Positions 24,795 to 33,236 of a stretch of 64,000 nt of DNA are shown here, in pieces (position 1 is the first letter of the stretch; the number at the start of each line of letters is the position of its first letter). Made by a program: the position numbers and the translations under genes. The stretch comes from HRBIN12 sp964447335 (GTDB lineage: Bacteria > Actinomycetota > UBA4738 > HRBIN12): NCBI GenBank assembly GCA_964447335.1, contig CAYUSA010000009.1, positions 1 to 64,000 of the forward strand. Direction: 5' to 3'. The notes beneath the pieces are model-generated. The model made no database searches and was not told where the DNA came from. It was given only the letters and a program-made list of their open reading frames with translations.

Positions 24795-25394
24795 ATGGCG
24801 AACGTACAGGACAGGCGCGAGCTTCGCCGCAAGCTGTTCCAGATCGCTGGATATCAGTCCGGTCTCTTCACGGCTGCCCAGGCACGGGACGCCGGCTACT
24901 CCTACGCGGCTCAGAAGTACCACGTCGACCACGGGAACTGGGTCCGGATCGACAGGGGGATCTTCCGCCTGCCCGAGTGGCCGCCCGAGCGGCACGAGGA
25001 TCTCATCCGATGGGTGCTCTGGAGCGGCGGCAAAGGGGTCATCTCCCACGACACCGCGCTTTCGGTGTACGACCTCGGCGACGTCGATCCGGTCCGTACG
25101 CATCTCACGGTGCCCAAGGGGTTCCGCAAGTCAGCCCCCGGGGTGGCACTTCACCGCGCAACCCTGCCGAGCGAAGACGTTCAGGGCTTCGAGGGGGTTT
25201 CCATCACGACCCCGACGCGCAGCGTCCTCGACGTCGCGGCGGGCAACCTGGATGCGGACCAACTCGCCTCGGCGGTCGGCGATGCCATCGGGGCAGGGCT
25301 GGCGACGAAGAGAGAGCTCCTCCGACGGGCGGATTCCTTCGGCGCGCACGCGGCACTCCGCATCGAACGCTCACTCATGGACGCTGCTGCGTAG
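24795..25394 (+). CDS. abiEi: AbiEi antitoxin (module 2, inside the hsd operon)
   Basis: A 199-residue canonical AbiEi. The N-terminal winged helix covers about residues 10-60 (FTAAQARDAGYSYAAQKYHV, then RIDRGIFRLPEWP), and the C-terminal antitoxin domain includes GVISHDTALSVYDLGD and ITTPTRSVLDVAAGNL. It should repress its own promoter (24741-24794) and neutralise the nucleotidyltransferase encoded next, with which it shares one base (TAGTG). It lies 90 bp after hsdR. Confidence 0.92.
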   Translation: MANVQDRRELRRKLFQIAGYQSGLFTAAQARDAGYSYAAQKYHVDHGNWVRIDRGIFRLPEWPPERHEDLIRWVLWSGGKGVISHDTALSVYDLGDVDPVRTHLTVPKGFRKSAPGVALHRATLPSEDVQGFEGVSITTPTRSVLDVAAGNLDADQLASAVGDAIGAGLATKRELLRRADSFGAHAALRIERSLMDAAA

Positions 25395-26257
25395 TGGATC
25401 GCTACAAGACGCCCGCCGCCTTCCGCGCGGCTCTGGAGGACCGCCTGAAACAGCGCGCTCCGGACCAGTCCGCACTCGACCGATCCCGCAGGCAAGTCGT
25501 GTTCGACCGCATGCTTGCACGCCTGGAACGGGAGACGCCCGGCCAGTGGGTGGTCAAAGGGGGAACGGCTTTGGAGATCCGTCTGCCGGGCCGGGCGCGC
25601 CGCACCAAGGATCTTGACATGGCGACACGTCAAGACACGACGGATGGGCTCGAGCTCCGGGGCGACCTCGTTCGGGCACTTGACCCCGACCCCTTCGAGG
25701 ACTGGTTCGAGTTCAGGGTCGCCGATCCGCAGCAACTGGCCGACGACGAGGCCGGTCGCCCCGGTTGGCGGTTCCCCGTGGAGTCGCGCCTAGCGGGTAG
25801 GACCTTTGCCAAGGTGAAGATGGACGTCGTTGCACGCATGGACGAGATCTCGGCAACCGAGAGGGTCACACTACCGGGGCTGTTGGACTTCGCCGGCCTC
25901 CCCCCGGTGGAAGTCGAGATCGTTGACAAGAAGCAGCACTTCGCCGAGAAGCTTCACGCGTACTCGAAGGACTATGGCGATCGCCCGAATACCCGCGTCC
26001 GTGACATCGTCGACATGGTGCTGCTGATCGAGGACGGCTTGCAGCCCGACGCCGATCTGTACGTCGCGGTCGACCATGTGTTCGCCGTGAGGGATACGCA
26101 TCAGATCCCCGTTGATCTCCCGGACCCGCCACTGGTATGGGAGGAGCGCTACGAGGAACTCGCACAGGATCTCGATATCAGCCCGAAGACGCTTGATGTG
26201 GCCGTTCCGACGGTTCGGAGCTTCTGGGCGGCTGCGGTCGTAGCAGCGAAGGAGTAG
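25394..26257 (+). CDS. abiEii: AbiEii nucleotidyltransferase toxin (module 2)
   Basis: A 287-residue AbiEii. The NTase signature is WVVKGGTALEIRLPGRARR followed by TKDLDMA. A third acidic position is in AKVKMDVVARMD, and the later HFAEKLHAYSKDYGDRPN is the conserved K-containing family motif. GTG 25394 overlaps the antitoxin stop by one base. The end contains the AAGGAG that serves as the ribosome-binding site of hsdM, so the toxin gene is physically welded to the methylase gene. Confidence 0.92.
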   Translation: MDRYKTPAAFRAALEDRLKQRAPDQSALDRSRRQVVFDRMLARLERETPGQWVVKGGTALEIRLPGRARRTKDLDMATRQDTTDGLELRGDLVRALDPDPFEDWFEFRVADPQQLADDEAGRPGWRFPVESRLAGRTFAKVKMDVVARMDEISATERVTLPGLLDFAGLPPVEVEIVDKKQHFAEKLHAYSKDYGDRPNTRVRDIVDMVLLIEDGLQPDADLYVAVDHVFAVRDTHQIPVDLPDPPLVWEERYEELAQDLDISPKTLDVAVPTVRSFWAAAVVAAKE

Positions 26258-26260
26258 ACG

Positions 26261-27754
26261 ATGGCGAAGAAGAAGCAACCAGAGAAGCCGACGACACCGC
26301 AGGCGCGACTGGCGTCGGCGATCAAGCGCGCTCGCGACATCATGCGCAAGGACGCCGGTCTGAACGGGGACACCGACCGCATCCCGCAGCTCGCCTGGCT
26401 GCTCTTCCTGAAGGCCTTCGACGCGCAAGAGGCCCAGCGCGAGGTCACCGACCGCTCGTTCCGGCCTGCCATCGAGGCTCCCTTCCGTTGGCGCGACTGG
26501 GCGGCCAACGAGATCGAGGGCCGCACCGGCGAGGCGCTGCTCACGTTTGTGAACGGCGAGCTGCTGCCGTACCTGCGAGGACTGACCGGCACCGAAGAGC
26601 GCGATCCGCGCGACGTCCTGGCCGCCGTCTTCAAAGAGACCTACAACCGGATGCTCTCCGGCTACCTGCTGCGCGATGCCATCGATTGCGTGAACGAGGT
26701 CCACTTCGAGTCCTCTGACGACATCCACACGATGGCGTTCCTCTACGAGACCATGCTGCGCGAGATGCGGGACGCCGCCGGCGACTCCGGCGAGTTCTAC
26801 ACCCCCAGGCCGGTCATCCGCTTCATCGTCCGGCAGGTCGATCCGAAGCTCGGCGAGATCATCCTCGACCCCGCTTGCGGGACCGGAGGCTTCCTCGTGG
26901 AATCGCTCGAGCACCTGCGACCGAAGGCCAAGAGCGTGGAGCAATGGCAGGGGCTGCAGGACGACCTGCGTGGGATCGAGAAGAAGCCGCTGCCCTACCT
27001 GCTCGGCATGATGAACCTGCTCCTGCACGAGGTCGAGCAGCCCGCGATCGTCCGCGACAACGCCCTCGCACACCCGGTCACCGAGATCCGGGAAGCGAGC
27101 CGCGTGAACGTCGTCGTCACCAACCCGCCGTTCGGCGGTGAGGAGGAGAAGAGCATCCAGGCCAACTTCCCGGCCGGAACGCGGGCTGCGGAGACGGCGC
27201 TGCTCTTCCTGCAACTCGTCGAGCGCTCCCTTAAGTCCTCCGGCCGGTGCGGCATGGTCGTGCCCAACGGGCTCCTATTCGGCGACGGAGTCGCCGCGCG
27301 CATCAAGGAGCGGCTGATGAAGGAGTGCAACCTCCACACGATCGTCCGCTTGCCTGAGGGTGTCTTTGCCCCATACACGGACATCGCTTCGAATCTGCTC
27401 TTTTTCGAGAAGACCGGGCGCACCAAGGAAGTCTGGTTCTACGAGATCTTCCCGCCCGAGGGTAAGAAGAAGTACTCGAAGACCCGCCCGATGCCGTTCG
27501 AAGCTTTCGCCGAGTGCCAGGCATGGTGGGGTGGAGCAGCTCGATCCGGACGAGCGGAGACTAGTCACGCGTGGCGGGTCCCTATCGCCGACCTTGAAGC
27601 TAGCGGTTACAACCTCGACCTCAAGAACCCGGATTCGTCCCTTGACCTTTCGCACAAACCACCCGGAGAACTCCTCGCTGATCTCACCGAACTGGAACAC
27701 GAGATCCAAGACCTTCTTACGCAACTCTCCTCTGCGATTCGGGGGGCAGAATGA
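26261..27754 (+). CDS. hsdM: Type I restriction-modification, M (methyltransferase) subunit
   Basis: A 497-residue N6-adenine methyltransferase. An N-terminal HsdM helical domain (about 10-140) precedes SGEFYTPRPVIRFIV, the SAM motif ILDPACGTGGFLVES and the catalytic NPPF motif in VVVTNPPFGGEEE. It starts 3 bp after abiEii and overlaps hsdS by 4 bp (ATGA). It is required for both protection and cleavage, so any promoter inside the operon changes the balance with hsdR. Confidence 0.95.
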   Translation: MAKKKQPEKPTTPQARLASAIKRARDIMRKDAGLNGDTDRIPQLAWLLFLKAFDAQEAQREVTDRSFRPAIEAPFRWRDWAANEIEGRTGEALLTFVNGELLPYLRGLTGTEERDPRDVLAAVFKETYNRMLSGYLLRDAIDCVNEVHFESSDDIHTMAFLYETMLREMRDAAGDSGEFYTPRPVIRFIVRQVDPKLGEIILDPACGTGGFLVESLEHLRPKAKSVEQWQGLQDDLRGIEKKPLPYLLGMMNLLLHEVEQPAIVRDNALAHPVTEIREASRVNVVVTNPPFGGEEEKSIQANFPAGTRAAETALLFLQLVERSLKSSGRCGMVVPNGLLFGDGVAARIKERLMKECNLHTIVRLPEGVFAPYTDIASNLLFFEKTGRTKEVWFYEIFPPEGKKKYSKTRPMPFEAFAECQAWWGGAARSGRAETSHAWRVPIADLEASGYNLDLKNPDSSLDLSHKPPGELLADLTELEHEIQDLLTQLSSAIRGAE

Positions 27755-28953
27755 CTGTCAACGCCGTCTCGGTCGGAGAAGTTGCCACCCTTCACCGGCG
27801 GTGGATCAACCCGGATCCTATGACTGAATACATTCAGATTGGCGTCCGAGGCTTCGGCAGGGGCATCTTCCACTATCCACCGACGCTGGGGATGAACCTG
27901 GGACGACTTCGCTTCGCGACGGTCGAGCCGGGCGACCTAGTAGTGAGCAACATCAAGGCGTGGGAAGGTGCCATAGCTATGGCTGGCGACGGGGACGCGA
28001 ACTGTATCGCATCCAACCGCTTCCTCACCTATCGAGTTTCAGACGAGCGCGCGGACGCTCGTTATCTCCGGTACTTCTTCCTGAGCGAAGCTGGCCTCCG
28101 CCTCATTGGAAGGGCTTCACCGGGTTCCGCAGATAGAAATCGCACCCTCGCAATCGATCGCTTTGAAGCGCTTGAGGTCCCGCTCGGACCGATTGACGAA
28201 CAGCGCCGCATCGCCACCCTGCTTGACTCCATCCATTCGCGGACTTCCACCGCGGACGCATTCGCAGTGAAGGCCGCCGTTGCCGCCGAGGCTCTGAAAT
28301 GGGCCGTCACAAGGGATACGTTCGCCGACGTCGATACGAGTCTGAGCGAAGCCGTAGACATCAACCCGGAGTCGGTGAATCCGGAGAGAGACCTCGACGG
28401 GTCGATGTTCACCTACATCGACATCGGGTCGGTAGCCAATGGCACGGGCGCGATTGCGACCCCGAAGGTCCTTCCGGTTGCCGAGGCTCCCTCCCGGGCG
28501 CGCAAGCGCGTGAGGACGGGTGACGTTCTGGTCGCGACCGTCCGCCCTAATCTCAAGGGAGTGGCGCTCGTATCGCAGGCACTCGATGGTGCTATCTGTT
28601 CGACGGGGTTCGCGGTCCTTAGGCCGAACTCTCGGCTGTCTCCCGAGTACCTGCTCCTTCAATGCCTGTCAGATGCCGTGACGGAACAGCTTGTCGAAGC
28701 CACCCGAGGTGGTCACTATCCTGCGGTCCCGGATAGGAAGCTTCGAGACGTGAAGATCGCGGTGCCGCCGGCGGACGAGCAGGTTGCCGTTGTTCAACGT
28801 CTGGGAGTGCTTCTTCATGAAGTCGGCGAACTCAAGCGGCGAATCGGGGAGAGGAACGACCTTCTGCAAGCGCTCCCAAAGTCCATGCTTAACGAGTGCT
28901 TCAAAGGCGGAGCCTCCAAGGGACCCGCCGGCGAAGGAAGACCCCCCCGATGA
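27751..28953 (+). CDS. hsdS: Type I restriction-modification, S (specificity) subunit
   Basis: A 400-residue HsdS with two target-recognition domains. TRD1 spans about residues 1-145, followed by a conserved helix (GPIDEQRRIATLLDSI). TRD2 spans about 190-345 and ends with the matching helix (PPADEQVAVVQRLGVLLHEV). The two half-repeats are the usual basis of a bipartite recognition site. GC content falls in this gene relative to the surrounding chromosome, as expected for exchanged specificity genes. Its stop overlaps the PIN gene start by 4 bp. Confidence 0.93.
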   Translation: MTVNAVSVGEVATLHRRWINPDPMTEYIQIGVRGFGRGIFHYPPTLGMNLGRLRFATVEPGDLVVSNIKAWEGAIAMAGDGDANCIASNRFLTYRVSDERADARYLRYFFLSEAGLRLIGRASPGSADRNRTLAIDRFEALEVPLGPIDEQRRIATLLDSIHSRTSTADAFAVKAAVAAEALKWAVTRDTFADVDTSLSEAVDINPESVNPERDLDGSMFTYIDIGSVANGTGAIATPKVLPVAEAPSRARKRVRTGDVLVATVRPNLKGVALVSQALDGAICSTGFAVLRPNSRLSPEYLLLQCLSDAVTEQLVEATRGGHYPAVPDRKLRDVKIAVPPADEQVAVVQRLGVLLHEVGELKRRIGERNDLLQALPKSMLNECFKGGASKGPAGEGRPPR

Positions 28954-29780
28954 TGGAACTGCGGGATGGATTGGGCGCGAGTGATGCCGAGAAGGCCATC
29001 CGCGATGTGATCGTTTGGTTCGAGAACCTGTCCGGAGGAGGTAGGGACGCCCTTGCGCTTCGCGACAGGTATCTGACTGAGGTCGAGCGTGCCGAGTCAC
29101 AGCTGAGCAACCTGTATCCGGGGCTTGAGTGGATGGGCAGGCTCTACAGCGAGCGCTACTGGCGCATCCGCGAACTACACGCCGGCAGCCCGCGTCCCTT
29201 TCCGCTGATCCAGGACGAAGCTCGCGCGGTGGTCGGCTGGCTCAACGACATGAAGCGTTGGCTGGAGGAACTCGCAGCCGAAGAGGCGCTGGTAGATCCG
29301 AAGGTTCCTCGCGTCGTGCTGGACACGAACGCCATCATGCACGCCAAGCCGCTCAGGGACAGCGACTGGCCCGGGGAACTGGGTCGGTCGTCCGTCCGGC
29401 TGATCCTGCCGTTGATCGTCATCACCGAACTCGACAACCTCAGGAACAGCGGGAACGACAAGAAAAGGGCGCGAGCCGCAACACGGCTATCAGAGATGCG
29501 TCGTCTGCTAGATGGGAAAGGGCGCGGACCCACGGACGTTCGGACCAGAGTAACGCTCGAGGTTCTCGTCACACCCAGAGGGCACCTGCGCCACCAGAAC
29601 AACGACGAGGAGATACTCGCGAACGTCGAGTCGCTCTCTCGGCGCCCCGGCGGCGCTCTTGTGCTCGCCACCGACGATTTCTCGATGCAGTTGAGGGCGG
29701 AGTCCCGAGGGATGGACGTAGTCGCGATCCCTGAGAATCTGGAGATGCCTTTGCAGCCGCCACTCCCCGACGAGAGTTAG
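28950..29780 (+). CDS. PIN-domain protein encoded in the hsd operon
   Basis: A 276-residue protein. Residues 1-115 form a charged, mainly helical region of unknown function (DAEKAIRDVIVWFENLS, DEARAVVGWLNDMKRWLEEL). Residues about 122-270 are a PIN nuclease: RVVLDTNAIMHAK (Asp), IVITELDNLRNSG (Glu), NNDEEILANVESLS and LVLATDDFSMQLRA (Asp). The Asp/Glu set looks complete. ATG 28950 overlaps the hsdS stop (ATGATG; the second ATG 28953 is also possible), so it is the last gene of the operon. PIN domains cut RNA; linkage suggests a second line of defence. Confidence 0.85.
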   Translation: MMELRDGLGASDAEKAIRDVIVWFENLSGGGRDALALRDRYLTEVERAESQLSNLYPGLEWMGRLYSERYWRIRELHAGSPRPFPLIQDEARAVVGWLNDMKRWLEELAAEEALVDPKVPRVVLDTNAIMHAKPLRDSDWPGELGRSSVRLILPLIVITELDNLRNSGNDKKRARAATRLSEMRRLLDGKGRGPTDVRTRVTLEVLVTPRGHLRHQNNDEEILANVESLSRRPGGALVLATDDFSMQLRAESRGMDVVAIPENLEMPLQPPLPDES

Positions 29781-30451
29781 CGAACCTCGATCGATTCCCA
29801 GCTGGCTTCACCCACCACGACGTGTGAGAGAAAGCGCGTGCAGACTGCTCGCGACGCTTCAAGCATATGTCGAGTCGCGTCCAAGTCGATATCGCTTGGC
29901 TTCGTATCGCCGGAGGGATGGTTGTGGGCGACAGCGAACGCACGCCCGTCATTGACCAGTACGGCGTTGAGGATCTCGCGCACCGGCACCATCGCCCGGT
30001 CGATCGACCCCTCGCTGACGCGCACGACCTTCTTCAGGCGGTTGGCGCCGTCGCAAACGAGCACGACGACGCGCTCGCGGCGCAGCCCTCTAAGCTCCTG
30101 ACCAGCGATCCGGGCGACGTCCTCGGGCCCCCGCAGCTGCTCTCCTACTCCGCCGACGTGTTCGGAGCGCCGACCGAGCGTGAAAGCCGCGATGAGCCCT
30201 GCCGCCTTCGCTTCGCCGACACCCGGCCAGCGAGTCAGCTCCTCCAGCCTGGCCGACGCGATCGCCCGCAGCGAGCCGAACTCGGCAAGCAGCTCGCTTG
30301 CCAGATCCAGCGAGCTGACGCCCGGACGTCCGTTCCGGATAACCAGGGCCAACAGTTCCCGGTCGCTCAACGCCGCCGCGCCGACAGAGACAAGGCGCTC
30401 CCTCGGACGTTCCCCGCTGGGGATGCGTGCGATCGTCGTCGGTCCTGTCAT
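29777..30451 (-). CDS. radC: RadC-family (UPF0758) JAB/MPN protein
   Basis: A 224-residue RadC. An N-terminal helix-hairpin-helix region (ELTRWPGVGEAKAAGLIAAF) precedes the JAB/MPN metalloenzyme motif AVAHNHPSGDTKPSDIDLD. RadC proteins are common near restriction and phage-defence loci and mobile elements; their biochemical role is not settled. ATG 30451 has TACCCT 7 nt upstream, another leaderless-type arrangement. The gene converges on the PIN gene with a 4-bp overlap. Confidence 0.92.
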   Translation of the reverse strand: MTGPTTIARIPSGERPRERLVSVGAAALSDRELLALVIRNGRPGVSSLDLASELLAEFGSLRAIASARLEELTRWPGVGEAKAAGLIAAFTLGRRSEHVGGVGEQLRGPEDVARIAGQELRGLRRERVVVLVCDGANRLKKVVRVSEGSIDRAMVPVREILNAVLVNDGRAFAVAHNHPSGDTKPSDIDLDATRHMLEASRAVCTRFLSHVVVGEASWESIEVR

Positions 30452-30522
30452 AGGGCGAAGGGTAGTGTTTGGCTCTGACATCCGAGTTCGGACCCGAGGA
30501 GACGGAGACCATCGGCGACAAC

Positions 30523-31536
30523 ATGAACGGACTGAGTTGGGAGGAGCTCGACACGGTCTACCTCCCGGAGAGAGACCGGTCATTCACCGAGGACCGCTGC
30601 TTCCTGTGCGGGACGCCGCTCACCAAGAAGAACCGCGCCGACGAGCATGTCTTCCCGAAATGGCTTCAGCATCGGTTCGACCTCTGGAACCAACGGATGG
30701 TTCTCCTCAATCGCACGGACATCCCATATCGGAGTGTCAAGATTCCGTGCTGCTCAGCCTGCAACCACGGACCCTTGGCGGAACTCGAAGCCCGGGTGGC
30801 GGAAGCCCATGCGGACGGTTTTGAAGGTTTCGCCCAGCTGGACAGGCGTGACCTCTTCCTGTGGCTGGCGAAGATCTATTACGGCCTGATGTTCCGAGAG
30901 GTGCTGCTCCCGGCCGACAGAACCGATCCAGACTCAGAGCCGATCCTCCCCCCGGATATCTTCGAGGAGCTGAGGATGCACCATTTGCTCTTGCAAGCGA
31001 TCCGCGGCGCCGTGCGGTGGCGCGGGTTCCCTGCCAGCATCTTCCTGTTCCGATGCCAGGTGCACCCCGATCCGCGATTCGGCTTTGACTATCGTGATTC
31101 GTTCTTGGATCCTTTTCTCGCCCTTCGCCTCGGTCAAGTCGCAGTACTCGCGAATCTTCAGGACTGGGGAGCGATGGAGGACCAAGCGATTGCGGACTTC
31201 GAGACGGCGAAGACTCTCGAGCTTCACCCTGTCCAGTTCATCCAGCTCGCCGCGCAGGCGACGTACATCAGCACATTGTTCAACCGAACGCCAAAACACG
31301 TGGTCGTCCTGGACCGGGATGTCCTCGACGTCATCACGCTTCCCCTTGCAGGCTTCAGTGGCAAGCCCTTGTTCGATTCCTTCGACCCCGCCGAATACGC
31401 GGAGTTCTTGGCGGCAGCAATGTTCGTGGGGGTCGACGAGGTGATGGGCGGCGACGGAATCAGGACTTACCTTCAGGACGAGCGACGCGCCCCTTTGTTC
31501 ATCCCATGGGATCCGCAGGGGAACGTCACGCCATGA
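30523..31536 (+). CDS. HNH-type endonuclease-like protein
   Basis: A 337-residue protein with an N-terminal treble-clef HNH region: CFLCGTPL, then ADEHVFPKWLQHRF and VKIPCCSACNHGPL (two Cys pairs around a DEH motif, about residues 23-85). The remaining 240 residues are mostly helical and unrecognised. It diverges from radC. HNH proteins with this EHVFPKWL form occur in defence islands. The start is uncertain: ATG 30523 is used, but TTG 30469 in the same frame would add 18 residues. Confidence 0.75.
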   Translation: MNGLSWEELDTVYLPERDRSFTEDRCFLCGTPLTKKNRADEHVFPKWLQHRFDLWNQRMVLLNRTDIPYRSVKIPCCSACNHGPLAELEARVAEAHADGFEGFAQLDRRDLFLWLAKIYYGLMFREVLLPADRTDPDSEPILPPDIFEELRMHHLLLQAIRGAVRWRGFPASIFLFRCQVHPDPRFGFDYRDSFLDPFLALRLGQVAVLANLQDWGAMEDQAIADFETAKTLELHPVQFIQLAAQATYISTLFNRTPKHVVVLDRDVLDVITLPLAGFSGKPLFDSFDPAEYAEFLAAAMFVGVDEVMGGDGIRTYLQDERRAPLFIPWDPQGNVTP

Positions 31537-31629
31537 CAGTCCCTGAGACTGCGGGAATACCGGTGGCCATGCCGGTACTCGAGCGTCCGGTTTGCACTGG
31601 TGTCCAACCATCGGGGTAGAGTCCGTCAA

Positions 31630-31649
31630 GTCCGCTCGCTGAAGCGGAC
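31630..31649 (+). terminator. Hairpin downstream of HNH gene
   Basis: GTCCGCT-CGCTGA-AGCGGAC is a perfect 7-bp stem about 95 nt after the HNH stop codon. It may terminate that transcript; there is no U tract. Confidence 0.35.
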
Positions 31650-31718
31650 CCCGCTCGGGCACCACGATCCGGATTGCAGGCTTGTAGGAATCAGGCGCTA
31701 GGGTCGCCAGATGCCGCC

Positions 31719-31941
31719 CCCGCGCCGAGATGGTGGCGGGACTACTGCATGCCCTCCGGTCACCGCCCCGTCGTCGAGTTCATCCGCACCTCCCTGATCC
31801 AACGCCGCGGCGGTCCTCAAACGCGGGCAGGTGCTCCTCGCACTCGAGGCGTTCGCGAAGAAGGGGCAGAAGACGCCACCCGCGACCATCGCGCTCGCCG
31901 AACGGCGCCTCCGAGACTGGCGCACCCGGGGCAGAGGATAG
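31719..31941 (+). pseudogene. higB: Decayed HigB/RelE (Gp49-like) toxin gene
   Basis: The first frame reads WWRDYCMPSGHRPVVEFIRTS, like the N-terminus of Gp49-type HigB toxins. The homology then jumps to another frame, where SNAAAVLKRGQVLLALEAFA and a tail ending TPPATIALAERRLRDWRTRG match the usual C-terminus. The frame change near 31797 and the missing central strands (with catalytic residues) mean no active toxin. It lies 52 bp before a broken HigA-like gene, in the higBA order. Confidence 0.65.
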
Positions 31942-31993
31942 CGACAGCGATATCTCGGATCCGATATGGTCGGAAAGCGAAGGAGACCTCACC

Positions 31994-32305
31994 ATGGCGA
32001 AGGATCTGATCGACGAACTGACGGAGGAGCGGGCCAAGGGGAACCCGGACTTCCCGGAGATGGTCGAGGCCGCCCTCAAAGCCCGCCGGCTGCTCCGGTC
32101 CCTCTCGGATCGCCGGCGCGAGCTCGGCCTCAGTTAGACCGCGGTCGCCGCGCGCATGGGGACATCGCAGTCCGCACTCGCCCGACTGGAGGGCGGGGAC
32201 TCGGACCCGCGGATCTCGACCGTGGAGCGGTACGCGCTCGCGGTTGGCGAGGAGCTCGCGCACCGGCGGGTGGCCGCTGCGAGGTCTCGACGCCGCCGTA
32301 CGTGA
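31994..32305 (+). pseudogene. higA: HigA-like XRE antitoxin gene with an in-frame stop
   Basis: The frame encodes MAKDLIDELTEERAKGNPDF and RLLRSLSDRRRELGLS, then TAG at 32135-32137, then TAVAARMGTSQSALARLEGG and STVERYALAVGEELAHRR without a frame change. In intact XRE antitoxins this junction reads LGLSQTAVAARMGTS, so the TAG is a single C-to-T change from CAG (Gln). The helix-turn-helix is cut in the middle. GGAG precedes the ATG. IRs GATAT/ATATC at 31949-31967 may be its old operator. Confidence 0.75.
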
Positions 32306-32367
32306 ACCGCAGGTCACCTCGGTCGAGGTGAGGCGGCGACCCTCGAGGCAGCCTCAAGCGGGGATGA

Positions 32368-32483
32368 TCAGCTGGTGCCGGGTGCGATCGCTTGGATGCC
32401 CACAGCAGTCCCCGCCGTGGCGACTCGCCCGTCGTACGTGACCAGACTCGTGACGTCTTCTCCCATCGGAAACGCCAAATGAG
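32368..32483 (-). pseudogene. vapC: C-terminal fragment of a VapC toxin
   Basis: The minus strand reads HLAFPMGEDVTSLVTYDGRV and ends AGTAVGIQAIAPGTS before a stop, closely matching the C-terminus of the intact VapC at 16118-16507 (LSLGEDVASLVTYDGLL...IAPGTG). The first 90 or so residues are gone. It borders the GntR promoter and marks the right edge of the defence/TA region. Confidence 0.75.
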
Positions 32484-32505
32484 GTGTGGCTGTGCGGAGA
32501 CCGAC

Positions 32506-32544
32506 TTGACCGGCAGGAGGCTGCGATATATTCTCCGTATATCG
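32506..32544 (+). promoter_or_regulatory. Promoter with palindrome for the GntR-pot operon
   Basis: TTGACC (32506-32511), 17 bp, TATTCT (32529-32534) and 9 nt to GTG 32544 give a short-leader promoter. CGATATA-TTCTCCG-TATATCG (32524-32544) is a perfect 7-bp inverted repeat covering the -10 and the first base of the start codon, a good candidate GntR autoregulatory site. Confidence 0.6.
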
Positions 32545-33236
32545 TGCCTGCAGTTTCCCAGCCTCGCTCCCCGCTCAGGCAGAGCGATACGGCCTACGAG
32601 CTGCTGAAACAGCTCATCGTCGAGTGCCAGGTCGCGCCCGGGGCCCTCGTCGACGAGCGGGACCTCATGGAGCGGCTCGAGGTCGGCCGCACCCCACTGC
32701 GGGAGGCGCTCCAGCGGCTCGAGCGCGACCACCTGATCCAGGCGGTCCCCAGACACGGGTACTTCGTCGCGCACGTCACGGTCGCCAACCTCGCGCACGC
32801 GTTCGAGCTCAGGCAGCCGGTCGAGGGGCTGGCGGCCCGGCTCGCGGCCGAGCGAGCGACCAAGCGGCATCTCGACGACCTGGTCGACTACCTGGCGGAG
32901 GTCGAGCGCGATTCGGGTCACACCACCGACCGGCGCTGGCACCTCTCGGTCGACAAGCGCTTCCACGACCTGGTGGCGGCCGCCTCGGGCAACCCGTACC
33001 TGCAGCACATGGTCGACGAGCTCTTCAACCTGACCGCCCGCCTCTTCTACATGTCCCAGGCGCCGATCACGCTGGTCCACGACGAGCTCCCCGCGTATCG
33101 CGCCGTCATCGGCGCGATACGGTCGGGCGACCCCGGCGAGGCCGAGCGCGCCATGCGAGTCCACGTCGAGCCGCTGCCGATGCAGCTCGTCTCGGGCGCC
33201 ATCCCCAGAGTCCGCGATGGTGCTGCGCCGGGCTGA
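32544..33236 (+). CDS. GntR-family regulator with FCD ligand domain
   Basis: A 230-residue FadR-subfamily regulator. A winged helix (about 10-75; ALVDERDLMERLEVGRTPLR, then IQAVPRHGYFVAHV) is followed by an all-helical FCD domain with metal-ligand-type residues (DKRFHDLVAAASGNPYLQHM). GTG 32544 is used because the promoter ends just before it; no upstream start fits. It overlaps the permease gene by 20 bp and so heads the transport/catabolic operon it is likely to regulate. Confidence 0.9.
   Translation: MPAVSQPRSPLRQSDTAYELLKQLIVECQVAPGALVDERDLMERLEVGRTPLREALQRLERDHLIQAVPRHGYFVAHVTVANLAHAFELRQPVEGLAARLAAERATKRHLDDLVDYLAEVERDSGHTTDRRWHLSVDKRFHDLVAAASGNPYLQHMVDELFNLTARLFYMSQAPITLVHDELPAYRAVIGAIRSGDPGEAERAMRVHVEPLPMQLVSGAIPRVRDGAAPG

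Noticed and set aside
32135..32137. TAG in the HigA-like gene as a recoding signal
   Set aside because: No stop-readthrough context is visible, and the adjoining HigB gene is also decayed, so a plain nonsense mutation is simpler.
22140..32500. Attachment-site direct repeats flanking the restriction island
   Set aside because: I compared sequence near 22100-22340 with 31540-32500 by eye and found no repeat long enough to call; a computed search for repeats of 12 bp or more would settle it.
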